Shown: piece after piece, positions 1-6,491 of the stretch
Layout: every line of letters starts with the position of its first letter
Position numbering within the stretch: position 1 is the stretch's first letter
Assembly (NCBI GenBank): GCA_022712775.1
Contig: JAFLJZ010000239.1
Coordinates: 1 to 12,092 of the forward strand
Length of the DNA: 12,092 bases
Direction: 5' to 3'
Origin: Sulfurimonas sp.
Lineage (GTDB): Bacteria > Campylobacterota > Campylobacteria > Campylobacterales > Sulfurimonadaceae
Notes under the pieces: generated by a model
Told to the model about the DNA's origin: nothing
The model's input: the letters and a program-made list of their open reading frames with translations, nothing else
Database searches by the model: none
Translations under genes and position numbers: made by a program

Positions 1-62
1 GAGGGAATTATAAAATTTATTAACTAGGCTTATAAAAATTCACAAAAAACCACATTTTTAGC

Positions 63-68
63 TAAAAT
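63..68 (+). promoter_or_regulatory. Candidate -10 box just upstream of the copy A VWA gene
   Basis: A TAAAAT hexamer ends seven bases before the ATG at 76, in an A/T-rich stretch typical of Campylobacterota promoters, which often lack a clear -35 box. No purine-rich ribosome binding site lies between it and the ATG. If it is used, transcription would begin at or next to the start codon, giving a leaderless or nearly leaderless mRNA. In such A/T-rich DNA a chance match is possible. Confidence 0.4.
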
Positions 69-75
69 ATGTTTA

Positions 76-999
76 ATGAACTACTTTACTTTTGAATATC
101 CTTTTTTTATTTTACTGCTCATTCCAGTACTCTATTGTCTATACAAGTGTAAAGAGAAGTTATTTCCTAAGTTCTTTGTTCATTTACAGTTTTTATCAGC
201 GAAAAAAGATTTTTTGAAATTAGAATGGATTGTAAAAATTCTTATTTTTATTTTACTGAGTATCGCACTTACTTCTCCGATTTTCGTAGATAAGCTTGCT
301 AATTCAAATAGACATGGTAAAGATATTGTTCTTAGTATTGATGCTAGTGGATCTATGAATGCTTCAGAGTACGATAAAAAAAGTGAACTTAGCGATGCAA
401 ATAGATTGTCATATTTTGAACTAACAAAAATGATAGCAACAGAATTTATACACAAACGAATAAACGACAATGTTGGAATTGTTCTTTATGGAGACTTTGC
501 TTTTATCGCTTCTCCTATTAGCTACGAAAAAGAGATAGTAGCTGATATGCTTTCATATTTAAACCAAGGAATGGCAGGTCAAAATACTGCCATAGGTGAA
601 GGTATCGCGGTGAGTGTAAGAGCTTTTAAATATTCTCTTTCAAAAACAAAGATAATTATTTTACTTACAGATGGTGAACATAACAGTGGCTCCATCTCTC
701 CTAAAGATGCTTCTCTTCTTGCAAAAGAAAAAGGTATAAAAATATATACAATCGCTTTGGGAGAAAAAGGTGAAGCAGATGAAGTACTTTTAGAACAAAT
801 TGCACAAGAGAGTGGAGGAAAATTTTTTCATGCAAGCTCAGCTAAAGAATTAGTGAAGGTGTATGAGAAAATAGACAAGCTAGAATCATCAAAGATTAAA
901 AGTAAAGAATATTTGCAAAAAGATTTTTATTATCAACTTGTACTTTTGTTTTCTTTAGTATTACTTGCCTTTTTAATTTTAAGGGAGATAAAAAGATGA
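76..999 (+). CDS. BatA-like membrane-anchored VWA-domain protein (copy A)
   Basis: 307 aa. The N terminus has two hydrophobic segments (about residues 8-22 and 52-68), then a von Willebrand factor A domain (about 84-265) and a C-terminal membrane segment (about 285-302). This is the BatA/BatB layout, with the VWA domain held at the membrane. The metal-binding MIDAS site looks complete: D89-x-S91-x-S93, T171 in the TAIGEG stretch, and D199 in LLTDG. A close paralogue lies at 9078-10019; both carry a GMAGxxTA motif around the MIDAS threonine. Its stop overlaps the next ATG by four bases, so translational coupling is likely. The start matches the usual short BatA N terminus before the first membrane helix, although no Shine-Dalgarno sequence is visible. 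Family role: part of a membrane complex that works with MoxR ATPases; the substrate is unknown. Confidence 0.88.
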   Translation: MNYFTFEYPFFILLLIPVLYCLYKCKEKLFPKFFVHLQFLSAKKDFLKLEWIVKILIFILLSIALTSPIFVDKLANSNRHGKDIVLSIDASGSMNASEYDKKSELSDANRLSYFELTKMIATEFIHKRINDNVGIVLYGDFAFIASPISYEKEIVADMLSYLNQGMAGQNTAIGEGIAVSVRAFKYSLSKTKIIILLTDGEHNSGSISPKDASLLAKEKGIKIYTIALGEKGEADEVLLEQIAQESGGKFFHASSAKELVKVYEKIDKLESSKIKSKEYLQKDFYYQLVLLFSLVLLAFLILREIKR

Positions 1000-2420
1000 A
1001 TTTTTTAAATCCTGAATATTTTTGGCTCTTACTTCTTTTGGTGCCTGTTTTTATTAGCAAGAACTATAAAGATATTTCTGTAGGTATCTATGGGTATATG
1101 CTTACTTTTATTTTTATAGTTTTAGCACTTTGCCGTCCTATAATGGAACAAGAGCCTGTAAAAAGTGAGCAAGTTTTAAGTGATGTGATTGTTGCTGTAG
1201 ACTTATCTTATTCCATGAGTGCAACAGATGTCAAGCCAACACGACTTGAGGGAGCAAAAAAGATTTTAAAAAAGCTTGTTAGGTCTGATTCAAATACAAG
1301 ATACGCAGTAATCGGCTTTACAACAAATGCTGTAGTCTTATCTCCCTTAACGCAAGACAGTGAGCTATTACTTTATTTGTATGATGCACTTGATACAAAC
1401 CTTATTATTACTAAGGGGAGTTCTATCATGTCTGCCTTAGAACTCTCAGCAAAGATGTCAAAGTCCAAAACTCCAAGTATGGTTATTTTAAGTGATGGTG
1501 CTGATGAGTTTTCTTATGAAGCAGAAGCTAAGTTTGCAAAAAAAAGAGGTTTAGTTGTAAATATTATGATGCTAGCAACAAGTGTGGGTGGAACTTTAAA
1601 TGCAAAAAATGGTGAGCTAGTAAAAGATGAGATAGGCGATATAGTTGTCAGTAGAGAAAATAATGCCATACAAGCTATTGCTAATGCAACTGGCGGTGTA
1701 TATACTAAAGACTATGACAGCTTACTAAGTGCCTTAGAATCACAAAAGAACCATGAGTACAAAACAAAAACAATGCTTATCCAAAACCAAGAATTCTTTT
1801 ATTACTTTGTGATTCTAGCTATTGTCACTTTTTTGATTACACTTACGACTTTAAAAAGATATGTTGTAGCCTTTTTTCTTTTGTTTGGAATCACACTTCA
1901 TGCAAATATAAACAATGAGTACTCATCTAAGGCTGTAGAGTATTACAAGGCCGGAGAGTATGAAAAGGCTTTAGTTCATTTTGAGATGTTAAAATCTTCA
2001 GATGAATCGTATAAGTCACTTGTGTATTACAACATAGGAAATTCATATATACGGCTTAAAGAGTTTAAAAAAGCAAAAGAAGCCTACTTAAAATCTTTAA
2101 CGCTGAAGTACTCTTTAGAAGCAGATGAAAATATGCGATATATTCAAGATGCAGAGGAACAGATGCAAATGAATACAGGGCAAGAAAAAACGAATAAAAA
2201 ATCATCTTTTGCCTCAGAGCAAAAAAACTCAAAAAAACTTCAAGAGGGTGGAAGCTCTAACATGAAAGTTCAAGCACCAGCAAGTAGTGGTGCTGCAGAA
2301 ATGAGTGAAAAAACGAAGAGTGAGGGGATGCTAAATCTAAATAAAGCTAAGGCAAAACTAAGTTCAAAACAATACGATTTAATCAATAAAAGGGGAGTAA
2401 ATGAAAAGAAACCTTGGTAG
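996..2420 (+). CDS. BatB-BatC fusion: VWA domain plus TPR domain (copy A)
   Basis: 474 aa. Hydrophobic segments at about 8-21 and 33-47 precede a VWA domain (about 62-250). Two further helices follow (about 268-285 and 288-304). The second resembles a signal peptide, as if a separate exported BatC had been fused in. A TPR region (about 309-375) follows, then a polar Q/K/S-rich tail ending in KKPW. The MIDAS site has D69-x-S71-x-S73 and D167, but serine (S142) occupies the position usually held by threonine. GGGAG at 983-987 is a good ribosome binding site. It overlaps the upstream gene by ATGA and the downstream gene by 20 bases. The paralogue at 10016-11812 has the same plan with a much longer acidic/basic tail. 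By family analogy the TPR part lies in the periplasm and mediates protein contacts. Confidence 0.87.
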   Translation: MNFLNPEYFWLLLLLVPVFISKNYKDISVGIYGYMLTFIFIVLALCRPIMEQEPVKSEQVLSDVIVAVDLSYSMSATDVKPTRLEGAKKILKKLVRSDSNTRYAVIGFTTNAVVLSPLTQDSELLLYLYDALDTNLIITKGSSIMSALELSAKMSKSKTPSMVILSDGADEFSYEAEAKFAKKRGLVVNIMMLATSVGGTLNAKNGELVKDEIGDIVVSRENNAIQAIANATGGVYTKDYDSLLSALESQKNHEYKTKTMLIQNQEFFYYFVILAIVTFLITLTTLKRYVVAFFLLFGITLHANINNEYSSKAVEYYKAGEYEKALVHFEMLKSSDESYKSLVYYNIGNSYIRLKEFKKAKEAYLKSLTLKYSLEADENMRYIQDAEEQMQMNTGQEKTNKKSSFASEQKNSKKLQEGGSSNMKVQAPASSGAAEMSEKTKSEGMLNLNKAKAKLSSKQYDLINKRGVNEKKPW

Positions 2421-3459
2421 AGTTTTAATACTTATACTTTTTAATTTACAACTAGCTGCTTATGAATGGACATCGTATGCTTCAAAACAAGAAGTATATG
2501 TAAATGAGAGAGTACATTTAAAATATACCTGTAGTTTTGAAGATAGAGGTGAGTTATATACAATAGACTTTAATCCAGTCCCTCATAATGATAGCTATGA
2601 CTTAACACTTTTAAATAAAAAAGATACGGTTAAAGATTCTAAAAAAACAACAACTTATGAATATAGTGCAAAGGCGAAAGTAGCAGGAAAACTACACTTT
2701 GATTTTCATGCAAAGATGAAAAAAACTAGCGATGATGACAGAGGTGTTAATAATTTTATTATGGAGATGGTAGCACTTAATACCCTAAGTGTAAAGGTAA
2801 AAGAAAATCCTAATGGTATTGTTGGCGTATTTACACTCGATGTTAAAGCAGATGAAAAACCAGTTAAAGCCTATGAACCTTATCATCTTGATATAACGAT
2901 ATCAGGAATAGGTAACTTTGAAGATATAAAACCTATACAATACACAATAAACGGAGTGAAAGTATTTTCCCAAAAAACAATCCAAGACGTAAAACTAACA
3001 GTCAATGGACATGAGGGAACCTGGAGCCAAAAGTTTGCCTTTGTAGCTGATAAGGACTTTACGATTCCAAGTGTACATATAGAGTATTTTGATAAAACTA
3101 TAAAAACTTTGGAAATTAAAGAGTTCAATGTTGTAGTAAAAGAGTCTTTTAAAAAAGAAGAACTTTTAGATGAGGTAGAAAAAGTTGAGCCTTTTAGTTT
3201 TGAATTTATATATTATATTTTGACATTTATCGCAGGTTTTTTAGTTTCAAAAATAAAATTTAAAAAAGAAAGAATCAATACAAAAGAAAAAGTATTGGGA
3301 GAAAAAATCAAAAATGCGCAAACACTTGATGCTCTAAGTATGATTCTGATTTTGGATAATGAAAGAAAATATGCTGAGGTATTAAGAGAATTAGAGATAT
3401 CAAATGTAATCTCTCTAAGTACAGCAAAGAAAAAAGTTTTACAGTTAATCAAAGATTAA
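2401..3459 (+). CDS. Short BatD-like membrane-anchored protein (copy A)
   Basis: 352 aa. A signal peptide (about 1-20) is followed by two beta-rich Ig-like regions (about 25-135 and 140-248), one transmembrane helix (about 266-283) and a basic cytoplasmic tail (284-352). This is BatD architecture, with most of the protein in the periplasm. The second domain contains an ISGIGNFEDIKP stretch recalling the G-x-G-N core of BatD repeats. BatD proteins are usually clearly longer, commonly over 500 aa, so this is a short divergent member. It starts inside the previous gene with GGGGAG at 2392-2397 close upstream. Position after the VWA-TPR gene, matching copy B, supports the assignment more than sequence similarity does. 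It probably closes the copy A transcription unit, since a 23-base gap with a possible promoter follows. Confidence 0.72.
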   Translation: MKRNLGRVLILILFNLQLAAYEWTSYASKQEVYVNERVHLKYTCSFEDRGELYTIDFNPVPHNDSYDLTLLNKKDTVKDSKKTTTYEYSAKAKVAGKLHFDFHAKMKKTSDDDRGVNNFIMEMVALNTLSVKVKENPNGIVGVFTLDVKADEKPVKAYEPYHLDITISGIGNFEDIKPIQYTINGVKVFSQKTIQDVKLTVNGHEGTWSQKFAFVADKDFTIPSVHIEYFDKTIKTLEIKEFNVVVKESFKKEELLDEVEKVEPFSFEFIYYILTFIAGFLVSKIKFKKERINTKEKVLGEKIKNAQTLDALSMILILDNERKYAEVLRELEISNVISLSTAKKKVLQLIKD

Positions 3460-3471
3460 CGGCTTTTGAAC

Positions 3472-3477
3472 TAAAAT
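3472..3477 (+). promoter_or_regulatory. Candidate -10 box before the lipoprotein genes
   Basis: TAAAAT lies five bases before the ATG at 3483 in the short gap after the BatD-like gene. No Shine-Dalgarno sequence is present in the gap. The arrangement resembles that at 63-68 before the first gene. It may start the lipoprotein operon with essentially no 5' leader, or be a chance A/T-rich match with the genes read through from upstream. Confidence 0.35.
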
Positions 3478-3482
3478 AACTT

Positions 3483-4487
3483 ATGAAAAGATACTTTTTA
3501 GCATTTTTACTTTTATCACTAAGTTTGTTTATAAGCGGGTGTGCACAAAAAGTAAGGATTAAAGCACTTAATCCTGCCCAGATAGATAGAGCAACCAGCA
3601 CAAAAAATATAGCAGTTATAGACTTCAAAAATGATAGAGTGGGTCTTGGCTCAAAAATAGAATCAAATCTGGCGAAATTTAGAATTGAAAATAAGAAGTT
3701 TTTTACAATGGTAAGTAGAAGCGATATTAATCAAGTAATTAAAGAGCAAAAATTTCAAAATAGTGGACTTGTTGATACAGAAGATATTGTTGAAGTTGGT
3801 AGTCTTATTGGGGCACAAGCGTTGATTTCTGGTAAGGTAAATCGTGCAAGTATGAGCGATACACGTTTTTATGAAACGCGTGCTAGATGTGCGAATAAAA
3901 AATGTTCTGAGCTAACGTATTATAATGTTGGGTGTAAGAAGCGGGTAGTTAGCTTATCTGCAGAGATAAAAATGGTAGATGTTCTTAGAGGTGATATTAT
4001 CTACTCAGATAGTCTCTCAAGAAGTGCAACATATAAACATTGTCGTGATGATTCTAGACCTTTACCTTCTAAAGATAGTGTTGCACAAAGATTAGCTTTC
4101 TCAATTGCTAATGATTTTACCTATAAGCTTACTCCACATTACTCTTACTTCGAGGTAGAACTTTTAGAAGACCCAGATTTAGATTATACAGATGCACAAG
4201 AATTACTCTTGGATAATGCCTTAGAATATATCAAGCATAATCGTCTTGATAAGGCTCAAAGATTGTTAGTAGAACTTATAGATTCTACCATTCAACAAAG
4301 TTATGTTGCTTTTTATAACCTAGGTGTTGTAAAAGAAGCACAAGGGCAGTATGAAAAAGCAAGGTCGTATTATGAAAAGGCAGATAACTTAACTATAAAA
4401 CCAATTGAAATTATAAACATAGCGTATATACGAATTAATTCTGTGATTGATAAACATCAAGCCTCGTCACAGCAGTTAAGTAGATAG
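3483..4487 (+). CDS. CsgG/LpoB-like outer-membrane lipoprotein with TPR-like C terminus
   Basis: 334 aa. A type II signal peptide ends in LFISGC, with C20 as the lipidated cysteine and AQK after it, which favours outer-membrane sorting. Residues about 42-215 look like a CsgG-family domain: an IAVIDF strand, then a helix, the FxMVSRSDINQVIKEQ segment, and a GSLIGAQALISGKV segment. These are hallmarks shared by CsgG, LpoB and FlgO-type lipoproteins. A C-terminal helical part (about 240-310) contains one clear TPR-like unit around YNLGVVKEAQGQYEKARSYYEKA. Four cysteines (136, 141, 151, 187) cluster in the middle and could form periplasmic disulfides. The next two genes are also lipoproteins, so a shared envelope role is likely. 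Candidates are a periplasmic scaffold, a penicillin-binding-protein activator, or a flagellar/outer-membrane accessory; the sequence alone does not decide. Confidence 0.78.
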   Translation: MKRYFLAFLLLSLSLFISGCAQKVRIKALNPAQIDRATSTKNIAVIDFKNDRVGLGSKIESNLAKFRIENKKFFTMVSRSDINQVIKEQKFQNSGLVDTEDIVEVGSLIGAQALISGKVNRASMSDTRFYETRARCANKKCSELTYYNVGCKKRVVSLSAEIKMVDVLRGDIIYSDSLSRSATYKHCRDDSRPLPSKDSVAQRLAFSIANDFTYKLTPHYSYFEVELLEDPDLDYTDAQELLLDNALEYIKHNRLDKAQRLLVELIDSTIQQSYVAFYNLGVVKEAQGQYEKARSYYEKADNLTIKPIEIINIAYIRINSVIDKHQASSQQLSR

Positions 4488-4495
4488 GAATAGTG

Positions 4496-5485
4496 ATGAG
4501 AATACTACTAAGTTTATTTTTTATTTTGTTTATTGTTAGTGGATGTGCTTCTAAAAAAAGAGTGGTTTCAGAGATGAAAGAGTATCCATCGTGGTATGAA
4601 AAGCCTTTAAAAAGTAATGCTAGTACTTTATATGCAGTTGCCCAAGGTGAGGACAAGAGAACAGCTGTAAACAATGCTTTGAATGAAATAATTGCGACAC
4701 TTAGTGTATCTCTATCTTCAGAGTTTAAATCAAAGACAGAAGTCACTAAGGGTGATAAGGAAAGTTACCTTGTGACTTCATCTAACGAAGTTTACTCGGA
4801 AGTACAAAAAATTCAAATAAATAACTATGAACTACTTCATACAAGTGATTTTGGTTTTGAGAAATACCTTGTTCAAGTAAAGGTAAATAAAAAGAAACTT
4901 TTTGATGGTCTTAAAATAGAGGTAGATAACAGGTTTCAAAGTATAAAAGTAAAAGATACAAAAAAATTAAATGCACTACAAAAACTTTCTAACTATAGAG
5001 TAGGTTTAGAATTGTTACAAGGTATACAAAATAGCCTTCGTGTAATGCATTCACTTGATTCTAGTTTTGATGATTCTCTTTATACACAAAAAATAACAAA
5101 CTTAGAAAGTAGTTATGCGATATTATTATCAAATATTAGTTTTAGTGTGCATTCAAATAAAGATGCGAAAAAGTTAAAATCCTCAATAGCTAAAGGTTTA
5201 AGTGATTCAAAATATATATTGAACAATTCAAATGGGAAAAACCATTTTAAAGTGTATATATCTTCTAAAACTATAAAGGCTAAGTCGTATGGCTTTGACT
5301 TAGCTAGAAGTGCCATTATAATAACAACTAAAGACTACAATGGTAATGTTGTTGGAAGTAATAAGTTAAACATCACAGGACAATCAACTCAGGGCTATAA
5401 AATAGCAAAAGAAAACGTAGCAATTAAATTAAATGCCTTAATGAAGAAGAATACTATTTCTAAGATACTTGGAGTTGAGTTGTAA
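4496..5485 (+). CDS. LPP20/FlgP-like lipoprotein
   Basis: 329 aa from the ATG at 4496. An in-frame GTG at 4493 also exists, but the ATG sits five bases after AGGAA (4486-4490) and is preferred. The lipobox LFIVSGC places the lipidated cysteine at residue 17. Residues about 30-130 match the LPP20 pattern: PSWYEKP, then LYAVAQG, then an alanine-rich helix (RTAVNNALNEII), then a strand-rich part. LPP20 proteins include Helicobacter Lpp20 and FlgP, the flagellar basal-disk lipoprotein of Campylobacter and Vibrio. The C-terminal 200 residues are not recognised; they carry a helical region and then a likely beta region. The gene begins eight bases after the CsgG-like gene and its stop shares one base with the next ATG, so the three lipoproteins are probably co-translated. 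A specific flagellar role is not shown here. Confidence 0.77.
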   Translation: MRILLSLFFILFIVSGCASKKRVVSEMKEYPSWYEKPLKSNASTLYAVAQGEDKRTAVNNALNEIIATLSVSLSSEFKSKTEVTKGDKESYLVTSSNEVYSEVQKIQINNYELLHTSDFGFEKYLVQVKVNKKKLFDGLKIEVDNRFQSIKVKDTKKLNALQKLSNYRVGLELLQGIQNSLRVMHSLDSSFDDSLYTQKITNLESSYAILLSNISFSVHSNKDAKKLKSSIAKGLSDSKYILNNSNGKNHFKVYISSKTIKAKSYGFDLARSAIIITTKDYNGNVVGSNKLNITGQSTQGYKIAKENVAIKLNALMKKNTISKILGVEL

Positions 5486-6237
5486 TGAAAAAAACCTCTC
5501 TCTTTATAGTTCTTATTTTTATAAGTTTGTTTACTAATGGATGTAGTACAAAAGATGATGATAATTTTGTTCGCTCTATTTTTCAGTCCAATGGTGCTAC
5601 TGTAGTAAGGGAACACACCACTTCGCTACAAAAATCATTAGTAAAGTATTACGATAAACTCAACAAAAGAAACCCGAATCATTCTTCTAAAGAAAATACA
5701 AAACGTATAATTAAAGATATAAATTCTCGAGTAAATACTGTAAAACTTGAATTACTTAGAACAAAAAAAGCTACGTACCAAGATTATTTAAATATCGCTT
5801 TTTCTCCTGCATATGTAAAAAATAGAAACGACTACTTGATGGCTGGAATGTATAAGATGCTTTACTGGGCATATACAATAGAAAGAACGCATACAGTTAC
5901 AACATTGCAATATGATGTAGAGAAGATTCAACAAGCAAATAAAATGATGCAAGTTATTCAGTATAAGATTCAAACGCAAAAAGATAAAGATGGTAACTTT
6001 CTTTATATAACATGGCAAAGACCATGGCAATTAGAGCTTTTAAAAAAGACAAATAAAAATAAAAAAGTAGATATGAATAAATATTCTTCAACCCTATTGA
6101 TGCATCACTCGAATATGAGTTATCAGATAATTACAAAAAAAATGATATTTTCGCTTGGAGAATCTTTACGCTATTTAGGCTCTGAATCGACAAATTTAAG
6201 CGTGGATGCTATTAAAAGTGTTTTTATATTTTTATAA
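5485..6237 (+). CDS. Putative lipoprotein of unknown function, third of a lipoprotein operon
   Basis: 250 aa. A hydrophobic N terminus ends in LFTNGC, giving a likely lipidated cysteine at residue 20; threonine and asparagine before the glycine make this a slightly unusual lipobox. The mature part is mostly helical. It carries two aromatic-rich stretches that look like conserved family motifs: NRNDYLMAGMYKMLYWAY (about 114-131) and FLYITWQRPWQLELLKK (about 172-188). I do not recognise a named domain. The ATG overlaps the LPP20-like stop by one base, with GGAG at 5471-5474. Tight coupling to CsgG-like and LPP20-like lipoproteins suggests it joins the same outer-membrane assembly; this is inference from context. 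Confidence 0.72.
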   Translation: MKKTSLFIVLIFISLFTNGCSTKDDDNFVRSIFQSNGATVVREHTTSLQKSLVKYYDKLNKRNPNHSSKENTKRIIKDINSRVNTVKLELLRTKKATYQDYLNIAFSPAYVKNRNDYLMAGMYKMLYWAYTIERTHTVTTLQYDVEKIQQANKMMQVIQYKIQTQKDKDGNFLYITWQRPWQLELLKKTNKNKKVDMNKYSSTLLMHHSNMSYQIITKKMIFSLGESLRYLGSESTNLSVDAIKSVFIFL

Positions 6238-6241
6238 GAAT

Positions 6242-6270
6242 TTGTTATTTCATTCTAAATATGCTATACT
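6242..6270 (+). promoter_or_regulatory. Extended -10 promoter driving the riboswitch transcript
   Basis: TTGTTA (6242-6247) is separated by 17 bases from TATACT (6265-6270), which is preceded by TGC to form an extended -10 (TGCTATACT). This is a strong sigma-70-type match. Transcription would start near 6277, about 20 bases before the aptamer. That placement supports the riboswitch being the 5' leader of the next gene and separates this gene from the lipoprotein operon. Confidence 0.72.
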
Positions 6271-6295
6271 GCTACCATAGATAAGTATTAGAAAA

Positions 6296-6359
6296 AGCCA
6301 ACCTTGTTGCGAAGCAAGTACGGAAAGTTATGGGTCTTTCATAGACTGCCAGACTGCCA
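6296..6359 (+). promoter_or_regulatory. Candidate class I cyclic-di-GMP (GEMM) riboswitch aptamer
   Basis: The region fits the two-hairpin GEMM layout. Hairpin 1 has a base AGC (6296-6298) with GUU (6327-6329), an internal loop with CAACC on one side and UACGGAAAG on the other (consensus AAACC and GACGCAAAG), and a six-pair stem 6303-6308/6313-6318 capped by a GCGA tetraloop of GNRA type. A single A (6330) links to hairpin 2. Its base UGG (6331-6333) pairs with CCA (6357-6359), a compensatory change from the usual CGG/CCG, and GUCU (6334-6337) pairs with AGAC (6343-6346). The GGGUCU...AGACUGCCAGACUGCC pattern closely follows the consensus. By recalled alignment, the ligand-contacting G, A and C fall at about 6297, 6325 and 6357, consistent with c-di-GMP. 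A one-base shift at the first would point toward cyclic AMP-GMP. Confidence 0.78.
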
Positions 6360-6405
6360 AAGTATTTATAACTCCTCATTTTCAATATCTATCTTAATCT
6401 TTAAT

Positions 6406-6473
6406 CAATTGTAAATATTAAATCCGATTCTGGCGATTGGAAATTATTTATTATTACTTAGTATTTACAATTG
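6406..6473 (+). repeat. Long inverted repeat between aptamer and start codon (candidate expression platform)
   Basis: CAATTGTAAATATTAA (6406-6421) pairs with TTAGTATTTACAATTG (6458-6473) as a 16-bp stem with one G-U pair; 12 of the pairs form an uninterrupted perfect repeat. The loop is 35 bases. No U-run follows, so it is not a standard terminator. It ends eight bases before the GGAGAA ribosome binding site of the small gene, so it could influence translation or RNA stability in response to the riboswitch. The mechanism is inferred. Confidence 0.6.
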
Positions 6474-6491
6474 TGTATGTGGAGAAGTATT

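Noticed and set aside
2883..3128. Antisense open frames within the BatD-like gene and other genes
   Set aside because: They lie wholly opposite genes with strong family or operon support and show no own promoter, ribosome binding site or recognisable domain.
4493..4495. GTG as start of the LPP20-like lipoprotein
   Set aside because: The adjacent ATG at 4496 has good spacing from AGGAA, and the extra residue adds nothing to the signal peptide.
6343..6358. Tandem AGACTGCC duplication as a repeat element or target-site duplication
   Set aside because: Both units fall in positions demanded by the GEMM aptamer consensus, so the repeat is explained by the RNA fold.
6406..6473. Inverted repeat as ends of an insertion sequence or as an intrinsic terminator
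   Set aside because: Only 35 bases lie between the arms, no transposase or target duplication is seen, and no T-run follows the stem.
6471..6491. Upstream ATG for the small secreted protein
   Set aside because: It overlaps the end of the long hairpin, has no ribosome binding site, and would put polar residues before the signal peptide, while ATG 6492 follows GGAGAA.
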